Source: Pelotomaculum propionicicum
GTDB lineage: Bacteria > Bacillota > Desulfotomaculia > Desulfotomaculales > Pelotomaculaceae
Assembly (NCBI RefSeq): GCF_004369225.1
Contig: NZ_QFFZ01000003.1
Span: 1-64,000 of the forward strand
Direction of reading: 5' to 3'
Length of the DNA stretch: 64,000 nt
A model generated the notes under the pieces. The model was not told where the DNA came from and did not search any database. It saw only the letters and a program-made list of their open reading frames with translations. Of the stretch, positions 25,096 to 35,471 are shown piece after piece. The position numbers were made by a program, and so were the translations under genes. How positions within the stretch are numbered: the first letter of the stretch is position 1; each line of letters begins with the position of its first letter.

Positions 25096-27121
25096 AGGAG
25101 ACCGGTTAAGGGAGGAAGCCCTGGAAGTCCGGATGAAGGATGTGCCGGTTGAGGCCAAGCGGGGAGCAATCTTAGACCGCAACGGCAACGAACTGGTGAC
25201 AAGTGTCAGTGTTGATTCAGCCTACGCCTTTCCGCCTCAGGTAACTAATAAGCGCGAAGCTGCAGACAAAATAGCCGCGGCGCTGGGTGAGGATAAGGAG
25301 GAAATATATAAAAAGTTAAACCAAGAAGTAGGTTTTGTCTGGCTGAAAAGAAGAATAGACTACGACTCTGCCCAGAGGTTGAAAGCTCTGAAACTGGAGG
25401 GGGTGGAACTGGTGGAAGAAAACAGGCGTTTCTACCGTCAGGAAAGCCTTGCCGCGCATGTCCTGGGTTTCGCCGGTGATGACAACCAGGGGCTGATTGG
25501 TGTAGAAAGTGTTTATGACAAGGAATTAAGAGGTGTTCCCGGACGGATAGTCATTGAAAAGGACGCTGTTGGCAGGAACATCCCGGAAGCTCTCCATAAA
25601 TTTATCCCTCCAACACCCGGCCACAATCTTGTGCTGACCATAGATCAGCATATTCAGTTTTTTGCGGAGAGGGAACTGGACAAGATCGTTGATGTCCACC
25701 ACCCCAAGCTGGCCGTAATTATTGTGATGAATCCCAAAACCGGTGAAATCCTCGCCATGGGCAACCGGCCCACTTTCAATCCTGGTGACTGGAGAAAACA
25801 GCCCCAGTCGGTATGGGACCACAACCCAAGCATCTGGTATAACTATGAGCCGGGATCAACTTTCAAAATTATTACAGCGGCGGCAGCTCTTGAAGAAGGG
25901 GCGGTCAGGCCGGGTGACTCTTTTTACGACCCCGGTTATATAAGGGTTGCGGACCGTACAATCAGGTGCTGGTACGACGGCGGGCACGGCTCCCAGACTT
26001 TTGAGGAAGTCGCCCAAAACTCCTGCAACCCCGGTTTCATTACAGTGGGCTTAAGGCTGGGCATTGAAAGGTTTTATAAATATATTAATGCTTTTGGTTT
26101 TGGGCAAAAAACCAACATCAGCCTGCCGGGTGAAGAGGTAGGCATAGAAATACCACAGGATGAAGCTACTGAACTTAATATAGCCACCATGTCTATAGGG
26201 CAGTCGATCGCTGTGACCCCGATCCAGCTGCTGACGGCGGCTTCGGCTGTGGCTAACGGCGGAGTCCTGTTAAAACCGTTCCTGGTCAAGTCAATAACTG
26301 ACGCGGATGGAAAGGTGATTAAAGAATTTAAACCCGAGCCGGTCCGCCAGGTTATATCTAAAAAAACCGCGCAGACCCTGATGGAGTTGCTGACCAATGT
26401 GGTGTTTAAAGGGACTGGCAGAAACGCTTTTGTAGATGGTTACGGAGCAGCGGGGAAAACAGGCACAGCCCAGGTGGTGGCGGAAACGGGCGGGTATTCT
26501 GACGGCAAGTACGTCGCCTCTTTTTGCGGTTTTGCCCCAGCGGAAGACCCGCAAATAGCCGTGCTGGTTATGGTCGCCGAACCAAGCGGCGCGGCCTATT
26601 TCGGCAGCCAGGTGGCTGCGCCGGCTTTCAAGTCTATTGCCTTGGACACCCTCAGGTATTTGAAAGTGCCGGAGAGGCCTGACCTGGAGAAGCCGCAGCT
26701 GCCTTTTGTTTATGAGGAGCCGAAGATCAAGCGGGGCATGCCCAATGTTGTGAATTACCCGCTGCAGGAAGCTCAAAATGTGCTCAATAATGCTGGATTT
26801 GTTGTCCAGACAAGGGGCGAGGGAGAAATTGTGTTTGACCAGACACCCAAAGGAGGAGCACAGGTATTTAACGGTTCGACCGTTATTCTGGAACTGCGGG
26901 CCGGCGGCACAGACCCGTCAGGAGAAATAACAGTGCCGGATCTGGCCGGCTTAACCATGAAAGAAGCGGGAAGTGTTTTAGAAAAACTGGGACTGCATCT
27001 TAACCCGCGGGGTACCGGTATAGCAGTAGGCCAACAGGAAAAGCCGGGTTCAAAAGCTGCCAGAGGTTCCACTATTACTATAGATTTCCAGCCCCCGGGG
27101 ATAAAAGAATTTCTCGACTGA
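24986..27121 (+). CDS. spoVD: Penicillin-binding protein 2 / SpoVD-type transpeptidase with two PASTA domains
   Basis: A 711-aa class B PBP that cross-links septal or cortex peptidoglycan. It has an N-terminal membrane helix (about 10-30), a PBP dimerisation domain, and a transpeptidase domain with STFK (Ser291-Lys294), SCN in AQNSCNPGF, and KTG (491-493). Two PASTA domains follow (about 580-640 and 650-708; GMPNVVNYPLQEA and VPDLAGLTMKEA). PASTA domains fit the SpoVD/PBP2 class of sporulating Firmicutes. The start is ATG 24986 behind GAGGG, inside the ftsL frame. It may serve as both FtsI and SpoVD, since only one copy is seen. Confidence 0.93.
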   Translation: MQTTTILIRKRITWVFLLTALALIGLIFRLAWLQLVEGDRLREEALEVRMKDVPVEAKRGAILDRNGNELVTSVSVDSAYAFPPQVTNKREAADKIAAALGEDKEEIYKKLNQEVGFVWLKRRIDYDSAQRLKALKLEGVELVEENRRFYRQESLAAHVLGFAGDDNQGLIGVESVYDKELRGVPGRIVIEKDAVGRNIPEALHKFIPPTPGHNLVLTIDQHIQFFAERELDKIVDVHHPKLAVIIVMNPKTGEILAMGNRPTFNPGDWRKQPQSVWDHNPSIWYNYEPGSTFKIITAAAALEEGAVRPGDSFYDPGYIRVADRTIRCWYDGGHGSQTFEEVAQNSCNPGFITVGLRLGIERFYKYINAFGFGQKTNISLPGEEVGIEIPQDEATELNIATMSIGQSIAVTPIQLLTAASAVANGGVLLKPFLVKSITDADGKVIKEFKPEPVRQVISKKTAQTLMELLTNVVFKGTGRNAFVDGYGAAGKTGTAQVVAETGGYSDGKYVASFCGFAPAEDPQIAVLVMVAEPSGAAYFGSQVAAPAFKSIALDTLRYLKVPERPDLEKPQLPFVYEEPKIKRGMPNVVNYPLQEAQNVLNNAGFVVQTRGEGEIVFDQTPKGGAQVFNGSTVILELRAGGTDPSGEITVPDLAGLTMKEAGSVLEKLGLHLNPRGTGIAVGQQEKPGSKAARGSTITIDFQPPGIKEFLD

Positions 27122-27283
27122 CGCAGTAAACTGGTTTATAATTTGTAAGAAATTATTGGTCGGCCTATATTACCTTTTGAGGCTGAATGAACCACCCGGA
27201 GCTGTGGCCTGGAATACTTTGCCTAATATTGGAAATAATATGTAAGCAAGATATTATGTGCTATATATCAGGAGGATTTTGCC

Positions 27284-28765
27284 TTGCTTTTTGGGGAATT
27301 GCTTGAAGCGGTTGAGGTTTGTGCCACTGCCGGCGATCCGGCTGTACCGGTAAAGGGGATAGCGTATGATTCGCGCCAGGTAGAGCCGGGTTTTTTATTT
27401 GTAGCGGTAAAGGGATTTAAAGCTGACGGTCATGAATATATCAACGAGGCAATAAAAAATGGCGCCGTGGCGGTGGTCACGCAGCGTGAGGCTGACCTTC
27501 CACCCGGCCTGGCCTGGGCTCTGACGCCGGACACAAGGTTAGCCCTGGCGCTTCTTGCCGCACGCTTTTATGGTTATCCATCCTCTAAAATGAAAATGAT
27601 CGGTATTACAGGTACCAACGGCAAAACCACCACCACCAACCTGGTGGCTGCCGTTTTAAGCGCCGCCGGCCAGAAGACCGGCTTAATCGGCACTATCCAC
27701 AACCGTATCGGTGACAGGATCCTGCCGGTAAAACACACCACGCCGGAATCTCTTGACCTGCAAAGGCTGCTGGCTGATATGGCCGCTGAAGGTGTCGGTA
27801 CCTGTATCATGGAAGTTTCTTCTCATGCCCTGGCCCTGCACAGGGTGGCAGGGTGTGAATTTGATGTCGCTGTGTTTACCAACTTCACCCAGGACCACCT
27901 GGACTTCCATGAAAATATGGAAGATTACCTGGAAACTAAGCTGGGGCTGTTTAAAAGCCTGGCCCTGCCAGGTGTGAAGAAGCAAGGAAAGTATGCGGTT
28001 GTTAATATCGATGACGCCAGGGCTGCGGAGTTTATCAGATCTGCCGGTGTCCCTGTTTATACTTACGGGATCGAAAGCCAGGCTGACGTGCGGGCGGAGG
28101 GTATTGAGGTCAGCGCCAGAGGAGTCAATTTCACCGCCCGGGGCAGGTGGGGTAGCTGCCCCTTGAAGCTAAAAATCACCGGCCTGTTTAATGTTTACAA
28201 CACTCTGGCCGCTTTTGCCGTGACTGCCGCGCTTGGCATACCGGCCAATACGATCAGGGACACACTTGAAGCGACCGGGGGGGTAGCTGGACGTTTTGAG
28301 CTGGTAGACAAGGGGCAGGACTTTGCTGTCATTGTGGACTATGCTCATACCCCGGACGGGCTCGAAAATATTTTAAAAACCGCCGTCCAGATTACCAGGG
28401 GGCGCCTGATTACGGTGTTCGGCTGCGGTGGTGACCGTGACCGGACCAAAAGGCCGCTCATGGGCCAGATTGCTGCCAAATACAGTGATTTTGTGATCAT
28501 CACCTCTGATAACCCGCGTACTGAGGACCCTTTAGGCATTATTGATGAAATTGAAAATGGCTTAAAGCCGGCAGCTAATGAGTGCCGCTACACTGTGGAA
28601 CCTGACCGGCGCAAGGCGATCCGCGCGGCAGTAAAGGCAGCCCGCCCCGGTGATGTTGTAGTCATAGCCGGCAAAGGACACGAGGACTACCAGATTATTG
28701 GGACCCGGAAGTTCCCGTTCGACGACCGCCTCGAAGCCGCCCAGGCCCTGGAGGAACTGAAGTGA
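27284..28765 (+). CDS. murE: UDP-MurNAc-tripeptide synthetase MurE
   Basis: A 493-aa Mur ligase that adds the third amino acid to UDP-MurNAc-L-Ala-D-Glu. ATP loop GTNGKTTT lies at 110-117; the carbamylated Lys region and the DNPR motif (in SDNPRTEDP) point to meso-diaminopimelate as substrate rather than lysine. The start is TTG 27284 behind AGGAGG. Its TGA stop lies inside the first GTGAGAAG word of a palindromic repeat. The 160-base gap after spoVD may hold a separate promoter. Confidence 0.95.
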   Translation: MLFGELLEAVEVCATAGDPAVPVKGIAYDSRQVEPGFLFVAVKGFKADGHEYINEAIKNGAVAVVTQREADLPPGLAWALTPDTRLALALLAARFYGYPSSKMKMIGITGTNGKTTTTNLVAAVLSAAGQKTGLIGTIHNRIGDRILPVKHTTPESLDLQRLLADMAAEGVGTCIMEVSSHALALHRVAGCEFDVAVFTNFTQDHLDFHENMEDYLETKLGLFKSLALPGVKKQGKYAVVNIDDARAAEFIRSAGVPVYTYGIESQADVRAEGIEVSARGVNFTARGRWGSCPLKLKITGLFNVYNTLAAFAVTAALGIPANTIRDTLEATGGVAGRFELVDKGQDFAVIVDYAHTPDGLENILKTAVQITRGRLITVFGCGGDRDRTKRPLMGQIAAKYSDFVIITSDNPRTEDPLGIIDEIENGLKPAANECRYTVEPDRRKAIRAAVKAARPGDVVVIAGKGHEDYQIIGTRKFPFDDRLEAAQALEELK

Positions 28766-28868
28766 GAAGTGAGAAGTGAGAAGATGTAGGTGCGACTTCA
28801 GTCGCACAAAATGACCCGTAAGCAATACCTGAATACCCACGTCCCACTTCCCACTTCCCACTTCCCAC
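28762..28868. repeat. GTGAGAAG / CCCACTTC palindromic repeat with an embedded TGTAGGTGCGAC hairpin
   Basis: Three tandem GTGAGAA(G) words at 28762-28783 are matched by four reversed CCCACTTC-like words at 28842-28868. Between them, 28785-28808 carries TGTAGGTGCGACTTCAGTCG, which equals the terminal repeat of the GGGGACA elements at 2187 and 11495. The element begins on the murE stop codon and ends shortly before the murF ribosome site. Confidence 0.75.
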
Positions 28869-28887
28869 AGCTCAATATGGAGGATGT

Positions 28888-30276
28888 ATGATACCTATAA
28901 CTTTGGGTGATATTGCCGGAGTGACCGGCGGCGTGATTTTACAGGGCGACCCGCAGGCCGTGTTTAGTGCGGTCTCAACCGATAGCAGGACGTTGAAAAA
29001 AGGGGACCTGTTTTTCGCACTGCAGGGTGAGCGCCATGACGCCCATGATTTTCTTTCTCAGGCTGCCGGCGCGGGCGCCGGCGCTTTGGTGGTGCACCGC
29101 AGGACTGAGAAATTATTACCTGATGTGCCTGTCCTGTATGTCCAGGACACGCTGGCTGCCATGCAGGCACTGGCTGCCGCCAACAGGGCCCGGAGTAAGG
29201 CTTTCCTGGTGGGAGTCACCGGAAGCACCGGCAAGACAACGACGAAGGATATTATAGCCTCGGTACTGGGAATACGCCTGCGCACCCTGAAAACCACCGG
29301 CAATTTTAATAATGAAATAGGGCTTCCTTTGACCTTATTGGAGCTTGATGACCATTATGAAGCTGCGGTAGTGGAAATGGCCATGCGGGGGCCGGGAGAA
29401 ATCGACGACCTGTGCCGCCTCGCCCGGCCGGATGCCGCGGTTATCACCAATATTGGTGAAACCCACCTGGAACTGCTGGGCACAATAAGCAATATAGCAG
29501 CCGCCAAGGGGGAAATTCTTGAGCACATACCCGCGCAAGGGTTTGCTCTGTTAAACTCGGAGAGCCCTTTTATCCATAGGGAGGCTGCGCGCTGCAAGGG
29601 CAGGGTTGTTTTTTTTGGTTTAGATCAGGGCGCCGGTATTAGAGCTGAAAACATTGTTGTAGAAGGCGGCGGCAGCCGTTTTGACGCGACAGACGGCAGT
29701 TGGAGATATAATTTCACCCTGCCGGCGCCGGGCCGGCATAATGTAATGAATGCCCTCGCTGCAGTCGGTGTAGGCAGGGAAATGGGGCTTGCAGACGAGG
29801 AGATCGCCTCAGGCCTTGCAGCGGCAGCTTTAACAGGTATGCGCCTGGAAATTATTGAAGCGGGCCGGCTGAAGATTATCAACGATGCTTATAATGCCAG
29901 CCCTGCATCGGTTAAGGCCGCCCTGCAGACTCTGATTGAACTGGCTGGCGGCAGGCGGACAGTGGCTGTGCTGGGAAATATGCTGGAATTAGGGCCGCGG
30001 GCCACAGCGGGCCACAGGGAAGTAGGGCAAACAGCAGCCGGTCTCAGGCTGGACTACCTTGTGACAGTGGGCGACCTGGCCGCTGACGTGGCCAACGGGG
30101 CCGCCGGCGCCGGTCTTGCAGCGGCAAGGGTTTTTCATTGTGATGACAACCCTGGGGCGATCAGGGTTTTAAATGACCTGCTGCGGGACGGGGACGTGGT
30201 TTTGGTCAAGGGGTCCAGGGGGATGAAAATGGAACAAATCGTCCAGCACCTGGTAAATTCACGGGGGTGTTGCTGA
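28888..30276 (+). CDS. murF: UDP-MurNAc-tripeptide:D-Ala-D-Ala ligase MurF
   Basis: A 462-aa Mur ligase completing the UDP-MurNAc-pentapeptide. It has the N-terminal Mur ligase fold (STDSRTLKKGDLFFALQGE), ATP loop GSTGKTTTK, the central GEINTHLE-type region (NIGETHLELLG) and NDAYNASPASVKAAL of the MurF C-terminal domain. The start is ATG 28888 behind TGGAGG. Its 3' end is followed closely by mraY. Confidence 0.95.
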   Translation: MIPITLGDIAGVTGGVILQGDPQAVFSAVSTDSRTLKKGDLFFALQGERHDAHDFLSQAAGAGAGALVVHRRTEKLLPDVPVLYVQDTLAAMQALAAANRARSKAFLVGVTGSTGKTTTKDIIASVLGIRLRTLKTTGNFNNEIGLPLTLLELDDHYEAAVVEMAMRGPGEIDDLCRLARPDAAVITNIGETHLELLGTISNIAAAKGEILEHIPAQGFALLNSESPFIHREAARCKGRVVFFGLDQGAGIRAENIVVEGGGSRFDATDGSWRYNFTLPAPGRHNVMNALAAVGVGREMGLADEEIASGLAAAALTGMRLEIIEAGRLKIINDAYNASPASVKAALQTLIELAGGRRTVAVLGNMLELGPRATAGHREVGQTAAGLRLDYLVTVGDLAADVANGAAGAGLAAARVFHCDDNPGAIRVLNDLLRDGDVVLVKGSRGMKMEQIVQHLVNSRGCC

Positions 30277-30329
30277 AAAACGCACCACAGGATACGTTTG
30301 TTGCGCCGTGGTGCGGCAGGAGGGTCCTT

Positions 30330-31313
30330 ATGGAAAATTTGTGGAAGGCTTTTGCCGTCTCACTGGTAGTAACCTTACTGCTGGGGCCGCTGGTGATTCC
30401 TTTGCTGAGAGGGCTTAAATTTGGCCAGAATATACGCTCGGACGGGCCGTCAAGGCACCTGAGCAAAGCAGGGACCCCGACTATGGGAGGGGTAATGTTT
30501 TTAGCCGGGACGCTGGCTGGAGGTATCCTGCTGGGACACGGGCAGCAGGACAGTCTGGCGGTATTGCTGATCCTTCTTGGCTTTGGTTTTATCGGGTTTT
30601 TAGACGACTATATAAAAGTGGTTTTAAAAAGGTCACTTGGCCTGCGGGCGCGGGAGAAACTGCTGGGCCAGATTTTGCTTGCCGCGGGTCTGGCTTTTTG
30701 GGTTGTAAAGGGACTTGAGCGCGGTACGGAAATAGTGCTGCCGTTTTCAGGTTACTTTACACTCGGCGGCGCTCAGGTCGATCTGGGCTGGTGGCCTTTC
30801 TTAGCTTTCACCATCATAGTTGTAGTGAGTTCAGCCAATGCTGTCAACCTAACCGACGGGCTGGACGGGCTGGCCACGGGCATAAGTATGATTGTCGCCC
30901 TGGCGCTGATGTTGATTGCCGTGGTTATACTAAAAGATGGTGTGGCCGTTACTATGGCGGCTCTTGCGGGAGGGTGTCTGGGTTTCCTGTATTTCAACCG
31001 CCACCCGGCAAGAGTTTTCATGGGCGACACAGGTTCCCTGGCCCTGGGCGGCGCACTGGGCGCAGCCGCGGTAATAACCAGGAGCGAGCTTTTCCTTTTG
31101 CTCATTGGCGGGATATTTGCACTTGAAACGCTCTCTGTAATCATTCAGGTGATATCGTTTCAGACTACTGGCCGCAGGCTTTTCCGCATGGCGCCCCTGC
31201 ACCACCATTTTGAACTGGGAGGATGGAGCGAGCAGTGTGTCGTATATTCCTTCTGGGCGGCGACCCTTGTTTTCGCAGCCATCGGCCTGGCAGGATTCTA
31301 TGGGATTTATTAG
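30330..31313 (+). CDS. mraY: Phospho-MurNAc-pentapeptide transferase MraY
   Basis: A 327-aa membrane enzyme that makes lipid I from UDP-MurNAc-pentapeptide and undecaprenyl phosphate. About ten membrane helices and signature motifs are visible (HLSKAGTPTMGG, FLDDYIK, NAVNLTDGLDGLA, FMGDTGSLALGG, LHHHFE). The start is ATG 30330 behind AGGAGGG; an in-frame ATG-like start at 30267 would overlap murF and is less likely. A repeat element separates it from murD. Confidence 0.95.
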   Translation: MENLWKAFAVSLVVTLLLGPLVIPLLRGLKFGQNIRSDGPSRHLSKAGTPTMGGVMFLAGTLAGGILLGHGQQDSLAVLLILLGFGFIGFLDDYIKVVLKRSLGLRAREKLLGQILLAAGLAFWVVKGLERGTEIVLPFSGYFTLGGAQVDLGWWPFLAFTIIVVVSSANAVNLTDGLDGLATGISMIVALALMLIAVVILKDGVAVTMAALAGGCLGFLYFNRHPARVFMGDTGSLALGGALGAAAVITRSELFLLLIGGIFALETLSVIIQVISFQTTGRRLFRMAPLHHHFELGGWSEQCVVYSFWAATLVFAAIGLAGFYGIY

Positions 31314-31318
31314 TTCTT

Positions 31319-31515
31319 AAAACAAATTGACAGGATTTACATGATTAAAAGGATTTACATGATTAAAAGGAATTACAGGATTAGAGTTGTGCTCTTGAAA
31401 ACCTTTTACATTTAACACAGTGCCGCACTGAGTAAAAGGAATAATCATTTTATAAATTTTATATTGTTTATCCTGTTAATCAGAAAAATCCTGTTAATCC
31501 TGTCAATTTGTTTTT
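31319..31515. repeat. GGATTAACAGGATT palindromic repeat, full element
   Basis: It begins AAAACAAATTGACAGGATTT and ends ATCCTGTCAATTTGTTTT, with repeated GGATTTACATGATTAAAA words in the left arm. It fills nearly the whole mraY-murD gap without a terminator. Confidence 0.85.
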
Positions 31516-31524
31516 CACTCTATT

Positions 31525-32907
31525 ATGAAGGGCAGATGTGCATTGGAACTTCGAGGCAAGAAAGTGCTGGTAATCGGGGCTGGCAAGAGTGGACTGGCTG
31601 TTTCCCGCTTTCTCGCGGGCAAAAAAGCCAGGGCGGTATTAGCCGATGCCGGCAGCCCGTCATACCCGGGCGGCGAACTTGAACAGCTGAAAGCCGCGGG
31701 GGTTGAGGTCCTGCTGGGCGGTTATCCGGCAGTTGAACGCGGCACTTTCGACCTGGTGGTGATGAGCCCGGGCGTGCCGCTGGCGATTGAGCCGGTCAGC
31801 CAGGCGCAAAAACAAGGCATACCGGTCACCGGCGAGCTTGAGCTGGCTTATAATTTCGCCAAGGCGCCGTTTATAGCCATCACCGGGACGAACGGCAAGA
31901 CCACTACCACCACCTTAATCGGCGAGATTTTCAAAAACACCGGCAGAGATACACTGGTAGGTGGCAATATTGGCCTGCCCCTGGTAACCGAAGTGGAACG
32001 GTGCGGCCCAGACAGCATCATAGTAGCTGAGGTTTCCAGTTTTCAGATGGAAACTGTCAGTGCTTTTAAACCAAAGGTCGCTGCTATTCTGAACATCACC
32101 CCTGACCACCTGGACAGGCACGGCAGCATGGAAAATTACACCGGAGCCAAGGCCATGATCTTCGCCAACCAGGACTCTGGTGATTTTACCGTGCTTAATT
32201 ATGATGATCCGGTGACTGCGGCGCTGGGGCACAAAACCGGCGGGCAGGCAGTCTTCTTCAGCAGGCGGCAGGCACTGCCGGGCGGGGTTTTTGTGCGCGG
32301 CGGGAAAATCATAGCAGAGTTGGACCAGCGCCCGGAAATAATTTGCGGGGTTGAGGAACTTGGCATACCAGGGGCTCATAACCTGGAAAACGCCCTGGCG
32401 GCAGTGGCTGTGGCCAAAGCGATGAAAGTTGAAACTCCTGTTTTAGCCAACACTTTGCGGACCTTTAAAGGTGTGTCCCACCGCCTGGAATTTGTAGCGG
32501 AGATAAATGGTGTCAGGTATGTTAACGATTCCAAGGGAACAAACCCCGATGCCTCAATCAAGGCGCTCGAAGCCTATGCTGAGCCTATAGTTTTAATTGC
32601 CGGCGGAAAGAACAAGGGCAGTAATTTTGCTGAGTTTGCAGAAAAGATTAAGGCAAAAGCCAGGGCTCTGGTGGTCCTCGGGCAAAGCGCGGACCTGATC
32701 GCTGATGCCGCCAAGGCTAAAGGTTTCACCAATATTCAGCACGCCGCAGATTTTGAGGAAGCGGTGCTCCTGGCTCACCAGGCCGCGCGGCCTGGCGAGA
32801 TTGTGCTTTTGTCCCCGGCCTGCGCCAGTTGGGACATGTTTACAAGTTACGAAGTGCGGGGGGATTTATTTAAAAAGATAGTGCTTGGCCTAAAAGAAAT
32901 GGTATGA
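31525..32907 (+). CDS. murD: UDP-MurNAc-alanine:D-glutamate ligase MurD
   Basis: A 460-aa Mur ligase adding D-Glu to UDP-MurNAc-L-Ala. It has an N-terminal Rossmann domain (KVLVIGAGKSGLA), ATP loop GTNGKTTTT, NITPDHLDRH and NDSKGTNPDA in the C-terminal domain. ATG 31525 is given as start; TTG 31543 (MELRGKKVLVIG), about ten bases after GAAGGG, matches homologue N-termini better and may be the true start. Confidence 0.94.
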   Translation: MKGRCALELRGKKVLVIGAGKSGLAVSRFLAGKKARAVLADAGSPSYPGGELEQLKAAGVEVLLGGYPAVERGTFDLVVMSPGVPLAIEPVSQAQKQGIPVTGELELAYNFAKAPFIAITGTNGKTTTTTLIGEIFKNTGRDTLVGGNIGLPLVTEVERCGPDSIIVAEVSSFQMETVSAFKPKVAAILNITPDHLDRHGSMENYTGAKAMIFANQDSGDFTVLNYDDPVTAALGHKTGGQAVFFSRRQALPGGVFVRGGKIIAELDQRPEIICGVEELGIPGAHNLENALAAVAVAKAMKVETPVLANTLRTFKGVSHRLEFVAEINGVRYVNDSKGTNPDASIKALEAYAEPIVLIAGGKNKGSNFAEFAEKIKAKARALVVLGQSADLIADAAKAKGFTNIQHAADFEEAVLLAHQAARPGEIVLLSPACASWDMFTSYEVRGDLFKKIVLGLKEMV

Positions 32908-32965
32908 GAATATATTTAAATCATAAATTCTAAAAAATCCCATGCCATAAATAGGGGGACCGGCA

Positions 32966-34069
32966 ATGTCAATAAGAAAAAAATCTCCTGACTTTGTCCT
33001 TTTCTTAACTGTAATGAGCCTGCTTAGTCTTGGGGTAATTATGGTCTTGAGCGCCAGTGAGTACAAAACCCTGATTGACTACAATGACAGCTTTTACTTT
33101 TTTAAGAGACAGCTGATCTGGGCCGCCATGGGTATTGCCGCCATGCTGCTGGCTCTGAATTACGATTACTGGCGGCTGAAGCGCTACATCGGCCCCGCTT
33201 TAATCATCGCTTTCGTCTTATTGGTTTTAGTGCTGATTCCCGGTGTGGGCAGGGAAGTGAACGGCGCCAGGCGCTGGATTGGTGTCGGGCCGATACCATT
33301 CGCTCCCGCTGAACTGGTAAAGCTTTGCATCATCGTTTTTACCGCTTACGGGTTGGCCAGGGAAAAGGAAAGAGTGAAGGTTTTTACCAGGGGTGTCCTG
33401 CCGTACCTGATCGTGCTGGCGCTTGCGGCCGGGTTGATCCTGCTCCAGCCGGACCTGGGGACGGCGATGTCTCTGGCGGGTATAGTTTTTGTGATGATTT
33501 TCGCGGCCGGCGCCAGGATGTCCCACCTTGGCGGTATTGGTTTAGCCGGGGTGGCGGCGATAGGTTTTGCTATTGTTTTAAAGCCGTACCGGATGCAGAG
33601 GTTCCTCGCTTTTCTGGACCCCTGGGCTGACCCGCAGGGCGCGGGCTTCCATATTATCCAGGGACTTTATGCGATAGGGTCAGGGGGGCTTTTCGGCCTG
33701 GGCCTGGGCCAGAGCAAGCAAAAGTTCCTGTACCTCCCCGAGAGCCACACCGACTTTATTTTTGCCATCATCGGGGAAGAGCTTGGCTTTATCGGAGCGG
33801 CTCTGGTGATTATGCTTTTCTTGCTGTTCATCTGGCGGGGTATAAAGATAGCGGTTACTTCACAGGACCCTTTTGCCAGCTTATTGGCCACGGGTATTAC
33901 CGCCTGGGTGGGAGTACAGGCTATTATCAACATAGGTGTTGTAACAGGATCCCTGCCGGTAACCGGCATTCCTTTGCCGTTTATTAGTTCCGGCGGCACC
34001 TCATTGCTTTTTACCATGATCGCGGTGGGCATCCTGCTTAATATCTCACGATTTACCACTACCCGGTAA
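32966..34069 (+). CDS. ftsW: FtsW/SpoVE-type SEDS glycosyltransferase
   Basis: A 367-aa SEDS protein with about ten membrane helices that polymerises lipid II during division or cortex synthesis, together with the class B PBP encoded upstream. Motifs include [38 protein letters not shown] and [15 protein letters not shown]. The start is ATG 32966 behind AGGGGG. In this position spore formers carry spoVE or ftsW; the sequence alone does not decide. Confidence 0.93.
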   Translation: MSIRKKSPDFVLFLTVMSLLSLGVIMVLSASEYKTLIDYNDSFYFFKRQLIWAAMGIAAMLLALNYDYWRLKRYIGPALIIAFVLLVLVLIPGVGREVNGARRWIGVGPIPFAPAELVKLCIIVFTAYGLAREKERVKVFTRGVLPYLIVLALAAGLILLQPDLGTAMSLAGIVFVMIFAAGARMSHLGGIGLAGVAAIGFAIVLKPYRMQRFLAFLDPWADPQGAGFHIIQGLYAIGSGGLFGLGLGQSKQKFLYLPESHTDFIFAIIGEELGFIGAALVIMLFLLFIWRGIKIAVTSQDPFASLLATGITAWVGVQAIINIGVVTGSLPVTGIPLPFISSGGTSLLFTMIAVGILLNISRFTTTR

Positions 34070-34124
34070 GCAGGATACTTTAGCTTTTCGGTGGAATAGT
34101 GGTTACAGCAAGGAGTTGGGACAG

Positions 34125-35249
34125 TTGCGTTTCATTGTGGCGGGCGGCGGTACCGGCGGGCATATTTATCCCGCGCTGGCTATTGCCGGGGGACTCAAAG
34201 AAAGGTACCCCGGTGCTGAGATCCTGTATATCGGGACCTCAAAGGGAATGGAAGCAGACATTATCCCCAAAGAGGGACTTCCTTTTAAAGGTATAGAGGC
34301 CACGGGTTTGCAGAGGAAACTCACTCTACGCAATTTTATCACCATCTGGCAGGCCTGCCGCGGGTTGTGCCAGGCGCGCGGGATGATCAGGTCCTGGCGC
34401 CCTGACGTGGTGATTGGCACCGGCGGCTATGTCTGCGGGCCGGTGATCTTGGCGGCAGCTTTAAACCGGATCCCCACCTTGATCCACGAGCAAAACGCAC
34501 TGCCGGGCTTGACCAACCGCCTGCTTGCACGTTTTGCCACGACGGTGGCGGTTACTTTCAGCGCTTCAGAAAAGTATTTTCCACGGCAAAAAAAAATAAG
34601 GCTGACCGGCCTGCCTGTACGTCCGGAAGTTTTACAGGCGGAGAAACAGGAAGCTTTAAGCAATCTGGGCATCGGCAATGGCCGTTTTGTTTTGCTTTCC
34701 TTTGGGGGGAGCCGGGGGGCGCGTACAATCAATAAAGCCATGGTGAGAGTAATCAAACTTTTTGCATCTGATCCTCGTATCTACATCCTGCATGTAACCG
34801 GGACCACCGGTTATGAAGAATTCCTGAGCGATTGCGCGGCTGTGGGTATAGATACGGCAAAAGCAGAGAACTTTAGGGTCATGTCTTATGTATATAACAT
34901 GCAGGACGCTCTGGCAGCCGCAGACCTGGTTGTCAGCAGGTCCGGCGCCGCTACGCTGGCTGAGCTTACCACCCTGGGCATTCCTGCGATTTTAGTCCCT
35001 TATCCCTATGCCGCGGAAAACCATCAGGAGTACAACGCCCGGGCCCTGGAAAAGGAAGGAGCAGCTCGGGTGGTCCTGGACAGCCGGCTGGACGGGGACA
35101 TGCTGGGAGATATGGTTGCTGACTTGCTTGTTGACCGCGGCAGGTTGTCGGCTATGGCCCTGGCCAGTTTAAAACTAGGCAGAAAACAGGCTCTCGCAGA
35201 TATTATAAATTGTGTGGACGAATTGATCCAAAGCCCTGGCAGGCAGTAG
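34125..35249 (+). CDS. murG: Lipid II synthase MurG
   Basis: A 374-aa GT28 enzyme transferring GlcNAc to lipid I on the inner membrane face. It shows the glycine-rich [15 protein letters not shown] loop, [24 protein letters not shown], and the UDP-GlcNAc motif [24 protein letters not shown]. The start is taken as TTG 34125, nine bases after AAGGAG; a TTG at 34116 directly abuts that site and is too close. A 222-base gap before murC is AT-rich and may hold a promoter. Confidence 0.95.
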   Translation: MRFIVAGGGTGGHIYPALAIAGGLKERYPGAEILYIGTSKGMEADIIPKEGLPFKGIEATGLQRKLTLRNFITIWQACRGLCQARGMIRSWRPDVVIGTGGYVCGPVILAAALNRIPTLIHEQNALPGLTNRLLARFATTVAVTFSASEKYFPRQKKIRLTGLPVRPEVLQAEKQEALSNLGIGNGRFVLLSFGGSRGARTINKAMVRVIKLFASDPRIYILHVTGTTGYEEFLSDCAAVGIDTAKAENFRVMSYVYNMQDALAAADLVVSRSGAATLAELTTLGIPAILVPYPYAAENHQEYNARALEKEGAARVVLDSRLDGDMLGDMVADLLVDRGRLSAMALASLKLGRKQALADIINCVDELIQSPGRQ

Positions 35250-35471
35250 GACAGGCTTTATGACAGCGGATGTAACACGATTTATGAGGTATGCATAGTA
35301 TATTCTATAATTTAAGCGATAAAGCACCATAAGTACTGCCTGAGCGATAAAAAGCATAAAAACCAGAAAAATAGACCTTATATTTCCTGAAATCTGATAT
35401 CATCCCCAGTATTACCAGGATTTTTAAATAAGTCATTTCCTATTTTCCGGCACGGAAGGAGATATGTATCA

